Positions 9,409-18,353 of a stretch of 64,000 nt of DNA are shown here, one piece after another (position 1 is the stretch's first letter; every line of letters begins with the position of its first letter). The notes below the pieces were generated by a model. It saw nothing but the letters and a program-made list of their open reading frames with translations. It did no database searches and was not told the origin of the DNA. The translations under genes and the position numbers were made by a program. The DNA is taken from assembly GCA_018242365.1 (NCBI GenBank), contig JAFECB010000004.1:248001-312000 (forward strand), written 5' to 3'. The DNA is from Pseudomonadota bacterium (GTDB taxonomy: Bacteria > Pseudomonadota > Gammaproteobacteria > Xanthomonadales > Xanthomonadaceae).

Positions 9409-10233
9409 ATGCACACGCAACGCATGCCTGAGCCACTGCGCAAACCCGGTTGGCCGCCATTGCCTTGGCGTGCCAACTTGGGGGCTTGCCTGCTTGCCCT
9501 GCTTTGCCTGCTGGCCATTACTCCCGCGCTGGCCAGCGGCTTGCAGGTCTCGCCGATCCTGCTGGAGTTTTCCAGCACCACGCAGGCGCAGGGGCTTTGG
9601 CTGTCCAATACCGGCACGCAACCCTTGCGTGCGCAAGTGCGCGTGCGCGCATGGACGCAAGGGGCCGATGGTGAGCAGCTGGGTGACACATCCGCCTTGG
9701 TGGCCAGCCCGGCTATCGTCGAAATCCAGCCCGGCAAGCGCCAATTGGTGCGCATCGTGCGTACCGGCGTCGCCGATCCCGGTCATGAGCAGGCCTACCG
9801 GCTGCTGGTGAACGAACTGCCCTCGGCAACACCGGAATCATCCCCAGGCCTGCGCTTCCTGCTGGAATACTCGGTGCCGGTCTTCCTGCTGCCGGCAGGC
9901 ACGACCCCCGCGCTGGAGCGTACCGGTCCGCGCAAACCCGCCGACATTTCCCGTCTGCAGGCACGCTTCCAGCACCTGGACGGCAATCGCTATCAGCTGA
10001 ATCTTGTCAACGGCGGCAACCAGCGCCTGCGCCTGAGCCAGCTCACCCACGTCGATGGCAAGGGCCACGCAACACCGTTGGTCCCCGGCCTGGTGGGTTA
10101 CGTGCTGGCGGGTGCGCAGATGCAATGGACCCTCACCCTTCCAGCCGCCGCCGGCACGCCCGGCACCCTCGTGGCGCGATTCAATGACGACCGGGACGAG
10201 CAACCGCTGCCGCTGCCGGCCGCTGCTCGCTGA
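9409..10233 (+). CDS. periplasmic pilus assembly chaperone, CsuC-like
   Basis: 274-residue PapD-like chaperone that would cap SCPU-domain subunits in the periplasm by donor-strand complementation and hand them to the usher. A long basic N-terminus precedes a hydrophobic signal segment ending at PALA-SG. Then come the first Ig-like domain (GLQVSPILLEF, LWLSNTG, with the QPGKRQLVRIVR strand carrying the subunit-anchoring Arg/Lys region) and a second Ig-like domain from about residue 150. Start uncertain: a TTG at 9385 would overlap the upstream stop as TTGA, and ATGs lie at 9409 and 9424; none has a clear ribosome-binding site. The 3' end overlaps the usher gene by 50 bases. Confidence 0.85.
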   Translation: MHTQRMPEPLRKPGWPPLPWRANLGACLLALLCLLAITPALASGLQVSPILLEFSSTTQAQGLWLSNTGTQPLRAQVRVRAWTQGADGEQLGDTSALVASPAIVEIQPGKRQLVRIVRTGVADPGHEQAYRLLVNELPSATPESSPGLRFLLEYSVPVFLLPAGTTPALERTGPRKPADISRLQARFQHLDGNRYQLNLVNGGNQRLRLSQLTHVDGKGHATPLVPGLVGYVLAGAQMQWTLTLPAAAGTPGTLVARFNDDRDEQPLPLPAAAR

Positions 10234-12625
10234 GGTCGCATTGCTGGTCACTGCCTTGGGCGGGATCAGCAATACCGCCCGGGCCGGCACCTTGCCCGAT
10301 GACGGCAGGCTCTCGGTGATCGCCGAGCAGGGCGAAGGGGTCATGATCGCGGGCACCCAGGAGCTGTACCTGCAGGTCGTGCTCAATGGCGCCGATACCG
10401 GCACGCTTGCGCGCTTCGTCCTGCACGACGGCAAACTCTCGGCCAGTGCGGATACCTTGCGCCAGCTGGGCTTGCGCTGGCCCGGCAGCGATGCTGCCAA
10501 GGGCATGCTGATGCTGGACAGCCTGCCGGGGACACAGGCGGTCTACCACGTCGCCACCCAACGGCTCGAGCTGTCGGTCCCGGTGGCCTTGCTGGATCGA
10601 CCGCCCGAACGCATCGGGTTCAGCCAGCCAGCGCCTCCGCAGATCGACCCGGCCAGTCGGGCGCCCGGGCTGATCCTCAACTACGACCTGTTCGCGCAAC
10701 ACGGGCAGGGTTTCAGCACGCTCAGTGCCACCACCGAGCTGCGGCTGTTCGGGCTGGGCCGTGGCGTCTGGAGCAATACCATGCTGACGCATCGCGCCAG
10801 CGACCAGGCGATGCAGCAGGGTCGCAACGGCAACGTGCGCCTCGACACCTGGTGGCAACTCGACTTGCCGGGGAGCATGCGCAGCCTGACCGTGGGCGAC
10901 ACGATCACCGGCGCCCTGCCGTGGACCCGCGCCACCCGCATCGGCGGCATCCGCTTCGCCCGCAATTTCTCGTTGCAGCCCTATCGCGTCACTACTCCAC
11001 TGGCCTCGTTTGCCGGTGAGGCGGTGTTGCCGTCCACCGTCGACCTGTACATCAACGGCATGCGTCAATCCACCCAGGACGTGCAACCCGGGCAGTTCCA
11101 GATCGACAGCGTGCCCGGCATCAACGGCAGCGGCGAAGCGCAGGTGGTGATCACCGACATCAATGGGCAAAGCCGGGTGGTCGGCTTTTCCATGTATGGC
11201 GCTTCGGACCTGCTGCAAGCCGGGCTTTCGGATTGGTCGCTGGAGCTTGGGCTGGTGCGCCGCGATTACGGCATCCGTTCCTGGGGCTATGCCGACACGC
11301 CGATGGCCAGCGCCACCGGTCGCCGCGGCATCAGCAACCATTTCACCCTCGAGGGCCATGCCGAACTGCGCGGCAGCTTCCATCAGGCCGGCATCGGCGG
11401 CAACTGGCTGCTTGGGCAGCGCGGCGGAATCCTCAACGCATCATTGGCTTACAGCGTTGGCGGTGGTGGACCCGGCGGACACCAATACGGCGCGGGTTAC
11501 CAATGGGCCACGCAACGCTTCAGCGTCCGCTTCGACACCCTGCGCCGGAGCAGCGACTATCGCGACGTGGCCAGCCTCGAAGGCGCGCTGATGCCGCTAC
11601 GCACCGATCGCGCATTTGCCGGCATTTCCACGGCACGCGGGCATTTCGGCCTCGGTTACGTTGCCCAGTGGATGCCCGCCGCTGCACCCAGCCGATTCCT
11701 CAACTTCAACTGGTCACGCGTCCTGCCCGGCAACGGCAACCTCAGCCTGAGTGCCAACCGCGACCTCGTGCACGGCACCAGCAATGTTTTCCTGGTCTGG
11801 AGCATGCCGCTGGAGCATGGCACCACGGTCTCCGCCAGCGCGCGCAGCAATGGCCACGGCAACAGCCTGAGCGTGGAAGCCAACCACATGCAGTCGGCGG
11901 ATCGCGGCGGTTGGGGCTGGCGGGCACAGGCCACCGTCGGCGACACCCGCAATGGCCAGGTCCAGATCAGCCAACTGGGGGATCACGGCCAGTGGCAGCT
12001 TGGCGTCACTCGATTCCAGGGCCAGGGTGGCCCCGGCTCGACGACGGTCTACGCCGGTGCCAGCGGCGGACTGGTGTTGATGCAGGGCCATGCCTACGTG
12101 ATGCGGCGGGTCGATGAGGCATTCGCCTTGGTGTCCACCAGCGGCATTGCCGGAATCCCCATCAAACTGGAAAACCGCCTGGTCGGGACATCCGATGCCA
12201 GCGGCCTGTTCCTGCTCAGTCGGCTGCGACCGTGGCAGAACAACCAGATCGCAATCGACCCGATGCAGTTGCCTGCCGATATCGCGCTGGGCAGGGTCAG
12301 CCTCGATGCGATCCCGGAAGGCCGCAGCGGGATGCTGGTGAAGTTTGACCTGCGCTACACCCTGACCTTGGAACTGTCGCTGCGCACCACCGATGGCCAG
12401 TGGATACCTGCCGGCAGCCCGGTGTGGATGGCGACCCCCGGAACAGCGGGTGCCGACCCAGCACCACTCACCGTGACCGGCTTCGATGGCAAGGTCTATT
12501 TGACCAATCCGCCTGCAGGCGCTCGCCTGCGCGTCGGCTTGGGTGCACGGTCATGCCAAGTCACCTTGCCGACACCCGCAGCCAAGCGCGGCTACGAGAA
12601 TCTGGGGGCATTGATCTGTCAATGA
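10184..12625 (+). CDS. outer-membrane fimbrial usher, CsuD-like
   Basis: 813-residue usher, the outer-membrane pore that catalyses subunit polymerisation and secretion. After a signal peptide (about 34 residues) come the N-terminal periplasmic domain (LYLQVVLNGADTG), a long 24-strand-type barrel with a plug region (LYINGMRQSTQDVQPGQF), and C-terminal plug-like domains (GIPIKLENRLVGTSDASGLFLL). The frame is open from 10055 inside the chaperone gene, but only from the ATG at 10184 does a signal sequence follow. Its stop overlaps the next gene as ATGA, so the operon is translationally coupled. Confidence 0.9.
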   Translation: MTTGTSNRCRCRPLLAEVALLVTALGGISNTARAGTLPDDGRLSVIAEQGEGVMIAGTQELYLQVVLNGADTGTLARFVLHDGKLSASADTLRQLGLRWPGSDAAKGMLMLDSLPGTQAVYHVATQRLELSVPVALLDRPPERIGFSQPAPPQIDPASRAPGLILNYDLFAQHGQGFSTLSATTELRLFGLGRGVWSNTMLTHRASDQAMQQGRNGNVRLDTWWQLDLPGSMRSLTVGDTITGALPWTRATRIGGIRFARNFSLQPYRVTTPLASFAGEAVLPSTVDLYINGMRQSTQDVQPGQFQIDSVPGINGSGEAQVVITDINGQSRVVGFSMYGASDLLQAGLSDWSLELGLVRRDYGIRSWGYADTPMASATGRRGISNHFTLEGHAELRGSFHQAGIGGNWLLGQRGGILNASLAYSVGGGGPGGHQYGAGYQWATQRFSVRFDTLRRSSDYRDVASLEGALMPLRTDRAFAGISTARGHFGLGYVAQWMPAAAPSRFLNFNWSRVLPGNGNLSLSANRDLVHGTSNVFLVWSMPLEHGTTVSASARSNGHGNSLSVEANHMQSADRGGWGWRAQATVGDTRNGQVQISQLGDHGQWQLGVTRFQGQGGPGSTTVYAGASGGLVLMQGHAYVMRRVDEAFALVSTSGIAGIPIKLENRLVGTSDASGLFLLSRLRPWQNNQIAIDPMQLPADIALGRVSLDAIPEGRSGMLVKFDLRYTLTLELSLRTTDGQWIPAGSPVWMATPGTAGADPAPLTVTGFDGKVYLTNPPAGARLRVGLGARSCQVTLPTPAAKRGYENLGALICQ

Positions 12626-13626
12626 AGAACATTGCCATGCACACAGACCAATCCTCCCCGAGCAGGTTGCGCCGCCTTCTCCTCCTGTTCGCAGCGCTTT
12701 TCGCACTGCTGGCGGTCTTGCCTGCACAAGCGCAAAGCTGTTCGGCGACCAGCAGCCCGGACCTGGATTTCGGCACGGTCACGGAAGCCTCCACGACCGA
12801 TGCGCAGACCTCGGTGGATGTCAGCTGTCAAGCGGGGCCGTGGTGGGCGTTCTCAACCTTCTACTATCGGGTTTGCATTTTCGTGGATCAGGGTACGCCG
12901 ACAGGCCTCAACCCACGCCGGATGACCAACGACAACGGCGCGTTCATGAACTACAACCTGTATTCGGATGCTGCGCGCAGCCAGCTGCTTGGGCCGATCG
13001 GCAGTACGCCGGTCTACAGCGCGACCATCGCAGTCCCGTGGCTATCCCAGCCCAGAAGCATCAACCTGCCGCTCTACGGGCGAGTACCCGCCGGCCAGAA
13101 CATCCCCGCGCCCTATCCCTACCACGGCTTGCCCGCCGGATCGGTCGTCCGCTATGCCTCCAGCACCAGCGCCTATCCTTCGGTCACCGCCTGCCAAGGC
13201 TCGGGCACCCAGGACGCGTTCAGCTGGACGGGCGTCCGCGCCACCTATGCCAATCTCTGCACGATCAACACCGCGACCGATCTCGATTTCGGCAATGCCA
13301 TCGACCTGCTGACCAACCACGACCAGACCTCCCTGATCAGCCTGCGCTGCACCATCGGCACGGCCTGGAAGGTGCGGCTCGATGACGGGCTGCATTACGG
13401 CGGAGGCAATCGCAGGATGGCCAATATCGGCGGCGACATGCTGCTCTACGAGCTCTATCGCGATCCCGGCCGCAGCCAGCGCTGGGGCGGTGATGACGCC
13501 TCCGACAATGATGGCACCGGCATCGGCAGCCCGCAGAACCTGACGGTCTACGGCCGCGTACCGGCCCAGCCTGTCGCCAGTGCGGGGGCCTACAACGACA
13601 CCATCACGGTCACGCTGGTGTATTGA
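12622..13626 (+). CDS. two-domain SCPU protein, probable CsuE-like tip adhesin
   Basis: 334 residues with a signal peptide (basic RLRR, hydrophobic core, cleavage near AQAQ-SC). Two SCPU domains follow: one from about residue 40 (SCSATSSPDLDFGTV) and one from about residue 211 (NLCTINTATDLDFGNA), the second ending in TVTLVY. In Acinetobacter the last gene of the csu operon encodes the two-domain tip adhesin CsuE, so position and architecture both suggest a tip subunit. The N-terminal domain has an aromatic-rich insertion (GPWWAFSTFYY) and a segment PWLSQPRSINLPLYG absent from the single-domain pilin. Start ATG overlaps the usher stop (ATGA). Confidence 0.8.
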   Translation: MKNIAMHTDQSSPSRLRRLLLLFAALFALLAVLPAQAQSCSATSSPDLDFGTVTEASTTDAQTSVDVSCQAGPWWAFSTFYYRVCIFVDQGTPTGLNPRRMTNDNGAFMNYNLYSDAARSQLLGPIGSTPVYSATIAVPWLSQPRSINLPLYGRVPAGQNIPAPYPYHGLPAGSVVRYASSTSAYPSVTACQGSGTQDAFSWTGVRATYANLCTINTATDLDFGNAIDLLTNHDQTSLISLRCTIGTAWKVRLDDGLHYGGGNRRMANIGGDMLLYELYRDPGRSQRWGGDDASDNDGTGIGSPQNLTVYGRVPAQPVASAGAYNDTITVTLVY

Positions 13627-13739
13627 CACCCGGCCAGGCTTCGGCTCGCCCCACGCGACCCTGTAATCTTCTCCCCACCTGGCCCCTCGCAATCCGACCC
13701 CGCTCCCCCATCGCGATCCTCAATTGACGGAGTCCCCGC

Positions 13740-14753
13740 GTGCCTTCAGCCATCCTGTACATGGGCATCCCCGACGACGGCAAGGCCACGGTCAAGTGGT
13801 TGGCCTCCGGAAAGCCGACCTTCGTCCTGGCGGGTATCAGCAGGCTTGCAACCGACCTTTCGATCGAATCCAGGAACCGGCTCCTGCGGGTGTTCTTCGG
13901 CCCACGCAAGGCGATCCGGATTCCGCCCGAACAGCACGGCCTGCCCGGCATCAATCCGATCGCCGATCCGGACGTGTCGCAGCGGTCCTTGACGCGCCTG
14001 GACGCCTTCCTGAAGGCGAGCGGACGGGCCTGCTTCAATCATCCAGCCGCTGTCCTCGGCACCACACGGGAACGCGTCGCGGATGCACTTTCGGGTATCG
14101 CCGGGCTGCAGATGCCTCGCACCGTGCGCGTGCGCATCGATGAGCCGGCCGATCTCCTCCCCCTGATCGATTCGCACGGGCTGCATTGGCCGTTGATCCT
14201 GCGTTGTACCGGCACCCACAAGGGTGAGTCCATGATCCTGGTGGAGGGGCCCGACCAGATTCGCGCGGCCCTGCGCTCGATCCGATGGGCCGGGCGCGAA
14301 CTGTACCTGACCGAATACGTGGACTGTCGCGATGCCGATGGCCACTACCGCAAGTTGCGGCTGGCCGTCGTGGGTGACCAGGTGTTCCTTCGCCACCTGT
14401 TGATTGCCGACCAGTGGATGGTGCATGCCGCCGACCGCAAGCCCGGTCACCTCGAGGAAGAAGTCGAGCTGCTGCGCACATTCCGACCCACCCTCCTGCC
14501 CGCCCTGTCCGCACGTCTCGACCGGATTCGTGAAGCCATCCAACTGGATTACTTCGGCATCGATTGCAATCTGCGGCCGGACGGTCGGCTGTTGATCTTC
14601 GAGGTCAATGCGCAGATGGACATCATGGTCAACAGCATTCCCAGCCCGAACTGCTGGGACGCGCCGATCTCGCGAATCCGCCAGGCGCTGGACGCGCTGC
14701 TGTTCGATCCGAAACGCTGGCGCTACCCCCCACGCGCCACTACCGAAACCTGA
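13740..14753 (+). CDS. ATP-grasp-like protein of unknown substrate
   Basis: 337 residues beginning at GTG, with ggag about ten bases before it. I do not recognise a named family. The C-terminal two thirds look like an ATP-grasp fold: a Lys/Gly segment (LRCTGTHKGESM, about residues 157-168) for phosphate binding, YLTEYVD for the adenine-binding hinge, and a closing strand LDYFGIDCNLRPDGRLLIFE followed by VN, the usual Mg-ligand Glu/Asn pair. Such enzymes ligate a carboxylate to an amine or thiol using ATP. It follows the pilus operon on the same strand and is followed after three bases by a methyltransferase, suggesting a two-enzyme module. RimK-like or TPR-associated ATP-grasp proteins are the nearest thing I can recall. 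Confidence 0.65.
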   Translation: MPSAILYMGIPDDGKATVKWLASGKPTFVLAGISRLATDLSIESRNRLLRVFFGPRKAIRIPPEQHGLPGINPIADPDVSQRSLTRLDAFLKASGRACFNHPAAVLGTTRERVADALSGIAGLQMPRTVRVRIDEPADLLPLIDSHGLHWPLILRCTGTHKGESMILVEGPDQIRAALRSIRWAGRELYLTEYVDCRDADGHYRKLRLAVVGDQVFLRHLLIADQWMVHAADRKPGHLEEEVELLRTFRPTLLPALSARLDRIREAIQLDYFGIDCNLRPDGRLLIFEVNAQMDIMVNSIPSPNCWDAPISRIRQALDALLFDPKRWRYPPRATTET

Positions 14754-14756
14754 GCC

Positions 14757-15461
14757 GTGGACTACCGCGAGATCTTCATGCACCGCGGCAAGGCGTACCA
14801 CAACGCCATGCTGCGCCAGCCCAGCGCACGCGACCACGAGTTCGAACGCCTGTTCGACGCCTGTCGCCCCACCGCCGGCCAACACCTCCTGGACTTCCCA
14901 TCCGGCGGAGGCTACCTGCAACGGCACCTCGCCGCGGGTGTCACGGTAACGAACCTGGAGCTGAGTTCCGGATTCGACACCGGCGTTCCGGTCTGCGATG
15001 CGGCTGCCGGCCCACACTCAGGACCGTTCGACCACATCGTCTGCCTGGCCGCCCTGCACCATATCGACGATCAGGCCGGCTTCCTCGAACGCCTGCTGGG
15101 CCAACTCCGACCGGGCGGCACCCTGCACGTCGGCGACGTCGCGGCGGGCTCGAGAATCGATGCCTTCCTCGATGGCTTCATCGGTCGCTACAACCAGACC
15201 GGACACCAGGGCAGCTACCTGCGCAATGACCCGGCCTGGTTCGAACGGATCGGCCGGGTGACGCGGATCGGGGAGTTGTCCTGCCCCTGGGTGTTCGAAA
15301 GCGAGGCGCAGATGCTCGACTTCTGCAACGACCTGTTCGGCCTCGTCGATTGCCCGCGCCAGGCCTTGCGCGATGCACTATCGAGCCACGTCGGTTTCCA
15401 CCGGCAAGGCAGCCAAATCCTGCTTGAGTGGCGTCTGCTCTACGCCGACTTGCAAACCTGA
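14757..15461 (+). CDS. class I SAM-dependent methyltransferase
   Basis: 234 residues from a GTG start three bases after the ATP-grasp stop, so probably coupled to it. SAM-binding motif I is HLLDFPSGGGYLQRHL (about residues 43-58); the acidic residue ending strand 2 is in NLELSSGF; the post-II/III region reads DHIVCLAALHHIDD and LRPGGTLHVGDV, all typical of methyltransferase_11-type enzymes. The C-terminal part (from about residue 130) has no substrate-revealing motif I can identify. Neighbour context suggests it modifies the ATP-grasp product or its acceptor; this is inference only. Confidence 0.75.
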   Translation: MDYREIFMHRGKAYHNAMLRQPSARDHEFERLFDACRPTAGQHLLDFPSGGGYLQRHLAAGVTVTNLELSSGFDTGVPVCDAAAGPHSGPFDHIVCLAALHHIDDQAGFLERLLGQLRPGGTLHVGDVAAGSRIDAFLDGFIGRYNQTGHQGSYLRNDPAWFERIGRVTRIGELSCPWVFESEAQMLDFCNDLFGLVDCPRQALRDALSSHVGFHRQGSQILLEWRLLYADLQT

Positions 15462-15783
15462 GCGCTGACCGGGCCGCCCTCCACCACATCCTGCGGCCGG
15501 CGCCTGATCCAGCTGCCGCGCCCCGCCACTACCCCGATCGCGGCAACCGATTGCCCTGAAAGCGCTTGCGTGCCATAATTCCGGGGCTTAATCGCCGCCA
15601 CGACGAGCGTATCGTCGAATCCACACCTGTCGGCAATCCCTGTTCCGGGGTGCCCGCGCAAGCGGGTTCGGACGCAGTGACGACAGGGAGGCCCAACCCC
15701 GGAATCCAGCGCCATTCCTTCGTGGGTGGGCGCAGCGCCTTCATTCCAACCGGCGCGGATTCCACCCAATCGGAGTTTCCGCA
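15462..15783. other. 322-base rpsB upstream region with promoter and repeat
   Basis: No gene seen. It holds a sigma-70-type promoter (15551-15579) and then a leader of about 200 nt. The leader contains a cccgcgcaagcggg hairpin (15653-15666) and a ccccggaatccag segment typical of small interspersed repeats. No recognisable r-protein leader structure was identified by eye; a ggag (15772-15775) stands nine bases before the rpsB ATG. Confidence 0.5.
15551..15579 (+). promoter_or_regulatory. sigma-70 promoter for rpsB-tsf
   Basis: ttgccc (15551-15556) and cataat (15574-15579) are separated by 17 bases, close to the TTGACA-N17-TATAAT consensus, and transcription would begin near 15586. It is the best promoter-like pair in the region and is correctly oriented for rpsB. 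Confidence 0.6.
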
Positions 15784-16569
15784 ATGCCCCAGATCACCAT
15801 GCGCCAGATGCTGGAAGCCGGCGTCCATTTCGGCCACCAGACCCGCTACTGGAATCCCAAGATGGCCCCGTACATCTTCGGTGCCCGCGGCAAGATCCAC
15901 ATCATCAACCTCGAGAAGACCGTCCCGCTGTTCAACGACGCGATGAACTTCATCAGCGGCGTGGCCCAGAAGCGCGGCACCATCCTGTTCCTCGGCACCA
16001 AGCGCAGCGCGCGCGATGCGGTCAAGGAAGAGGCCGAGCGTTGCGGCCAGCCGTTCATGAACCAGCGTTGGCTGGGCGGCACCCTGACCAACTTCGCCAC
16101 GGTGAAGAAGTCGGTGGCCCGCCTGAAGGAACTGGAAGCCGCAGAAACCGACGGCACCTTCCAGAAGCTGGTCAAGCACGAAGTGATGGGCCTGCGCCGC
16201 GAGCGCGACAAGCTGGAAGCCTCGCTCGGCGGCATCAAGGAAATGAATCGCCTGCCCGACGCGCTGTTCGTGATCGACATCGGCCATGAAGACATCGCCA
16301 TCAAGGAAGCCAAGAAGCTCGGCATCCCGGTGATCGCGGTGGTCGATACCAACTACAACCCGGAACTGGTGGACTACGCCATCCCCGGCAACGACGACGC
16401 CATCCGTGCCGTGCAGCTGTACGCCCGTGCCGCCGCCGACGCCGTGCTGGAAGGCAAGGCCGCCTCGCCGAACGCTGCCAACGTGCGCGAGGAAGACTTC
16501 GCCGCTGCGGTGGAAGGCGACGAAGCCGCCAAGCCGGCGCGTCGCAGCAGCAAGCCGAAGGCTGAGTAA
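15784..16569 (+). CDS. rpsB: 30S ribosomal protein S2
   Basis: 261-residue S2, the small-subunit protein bound late on the back of the 30S particle. The start [20 protein letters not shown] and the blocks [35 protein letters not shown] and [10 protein letters not shown] are the standard S2 signatures. The C-terminal tail is Ala/Lys-rich and a little longer than in E. coli. It forms the usual rpsB-tsf pair, here separated by 172 bases that include a palindromic repeat. Confidence 0.99.
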   Translation: MPQITMRQMLEAGVHFGHQTRYWNPKMAPYIFGARGKIHIINLEKTVPLFNDAMNFISGVAQKRGTILFLGTKRSARDAVKEEAERCGQPFMNQRWLGGTLTNFATVKKSVARLKELEAAETDGTFQKLVKHEVMGLRRERDKLEASLGGIKEMNRLPDALFVIDIGHEDIAIKEAKKLGIPVIAVVDTNYNPELVDYAIPGNDDAIRAVQLYARAAADAVLEGKAASPNAANVREEDFAAAVEGDEAAKPARRSSKPKAE

Positions 16570-16594
16570 GCCTTCACCGCCCACGGATAGCCCT

Positions 16595-16709
16595 GCCTTC
16601 TCCCCCCGGGAGAAGGTGGCCCGCAGGGCCGGATGAGGGTTGCGCCGCGAACCGGAACCCCGCTTCCAGCCGACCCTCACCCCAACCCCTCTCCCGCCGG
16701 GAGAGGGGC
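16595..16709. repeat. composite palindromic intergenic repeat, copy 2
   Basis: Second copy of the element at 4009-4158 in the opposite order: a ccttctccccccgggagaagg arm followed by cggatgaggg, a spacer of about 30 bases, then ccctcaccccaacccctctc and cgggagagggg. Both arms are themselves hairpins. It sits between rpsB and tsf, where it could tune relative expression of the two genes. Confidence 0.75.
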
Positions 16710-16741
16710 TTCACAGCATCCAATTTTTTGAGGTTTTACCC

Positions 16742-17623
<882 letters not shown>

Positions 17624-17630
17624 GGATCGG

Positions 17631-17658
17631 GACTCGGGACTCGGGACTCGGGACTCGC
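17631..17658. repeat. heptanucleotide tandem repeat (gactcgg x4)
   Basis: Four head-to-tail copies of gactcgg (the last ends in c) begin seven bases after the tsf stop. Short heptamer arrays of this kind are prone to slippage and are familiar in Xanthomonadaceae intergenic DNA. No coding consequence is expected. Confidence 0.7.
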
Positions 17659-17692
17659 AGCTCCCGTCAACGGAGCCTGATTCCTGATTGAT

Positions 17693-17721
17693 AAAAACCC
17701 GCCGGCGACGGCGGGTTTTTT
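17693..17721. terminator. bidirectional intrinsic terminator between tsf and rlmH
   Basis: aaaaacccgccg, loop gcgac-like, cggcgggtttttt: a GC-rich stem of about eight pairs flanked by an A tract on one side and a T tract on the other. It can therefore end transcripts of both tsf (plus) and rlmH (minus), which converge here. Confidence 0.9.
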
Positions 17722-17732
17722 CATGCGCGCGA

Positions 17733-18203
17733 TCAAGCGCGGTGGTAGGGATGATTGGCCAACAACGCCGCCGCCCGATACAGCTGCTCGGCCAGTACCA
17801 GCCGCACCAGCATGTGCGGCAAGGTCAACGGCCCCAGCGACCAGTGCTCGTCAGCCCGCGCCAGCACATCCATGGCATGGCCTTCCGGCCCGCCAATCAG
17901 GAAGGCCAGATCACGCCCCTGCCCACGCCAGTGTTCGAGGCGAACCGCCAACTGCTCGGACGAATGCATCCTGCCGCGACCGTCCAGCGCAACGACCAGC
18001 GCATTCTTCGGCAGCGTATCGAGCACGCGCGCACCTTCGTCGGCGATGGCCCTCGCGGTATCGCGCCCCTTGCCACGCACGCCCGGCGCGACTTCGACCA
18101 GTTCCAACGGCAGCCAGTGCGAGAGGCGTTTCTGGTATTCGCCAAAACCCTGCACCACCCAACCGGGTGCATGTTCACCGACGGCGATCAGGCGGGCTTT
18201 CAC
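17733..18203 (-). CDS. rlmH: 23S rRNA (pseudouridine1915-N3)-methyltransferase
   Basis: 156-residue SPOUT-class methyltransferase that N3-methylates pseudouridine 1915 in helix 69 of 23S rRNA. Recognisable blocks are LDGRGRMHSSEQLA, the knot glycine loop FLIGGPEGH, and the conserved C-terminal tail ending in HPYHRA that forms part of the active site. The start is GTG (18203). It lies downstream of rsfS with a 150-base gap and no obvious separate promoter, as in the conserved rsfS-rlmH pair. Confidence 0.96.
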   Translation of the reverse strand: MKARLIAVGEHAPGWVVQGFGEYQKRLSHWLPLELVEVAPGVRGKGRDTARAIADEGARVLDTLPKNALVVALDGRGRMHSSEQLAVRLEHWRGQGRDLAFLIGGPEGHAMDVLARADEHWSLGPLTLPHMLVRLVLAEQLYRAAALLANHPYHRA

Positions 18204-18353
18204 GTCAAGTCGGAAATTTCACGCGGAAGCCGATCAAGAGCCGTCGCGAGCGCAGGCGATTCGAAGCCGCCCGCAGCGCAGCAACCGCAATGGACATTGT
18301 GACCCATGAGGATTGCGAGCAGCGGACGGCGATGAAGCGTCAAGCGCAGCAGA

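Noticed and set aside
12400..12621. Extension of the two-domain SCPU protein into the usher gene
   Set aside because: The upstream part is the usher read out of frame; the signal peptide starts after the ATG at 12622.
15653..15720. S2-autoregulation leader structure in the rpsB 5' region
   Set aside because: The only clear hairpin matches an interspersed repeat also found after gcvP, so it cannot be called an r-protein leader by eye.
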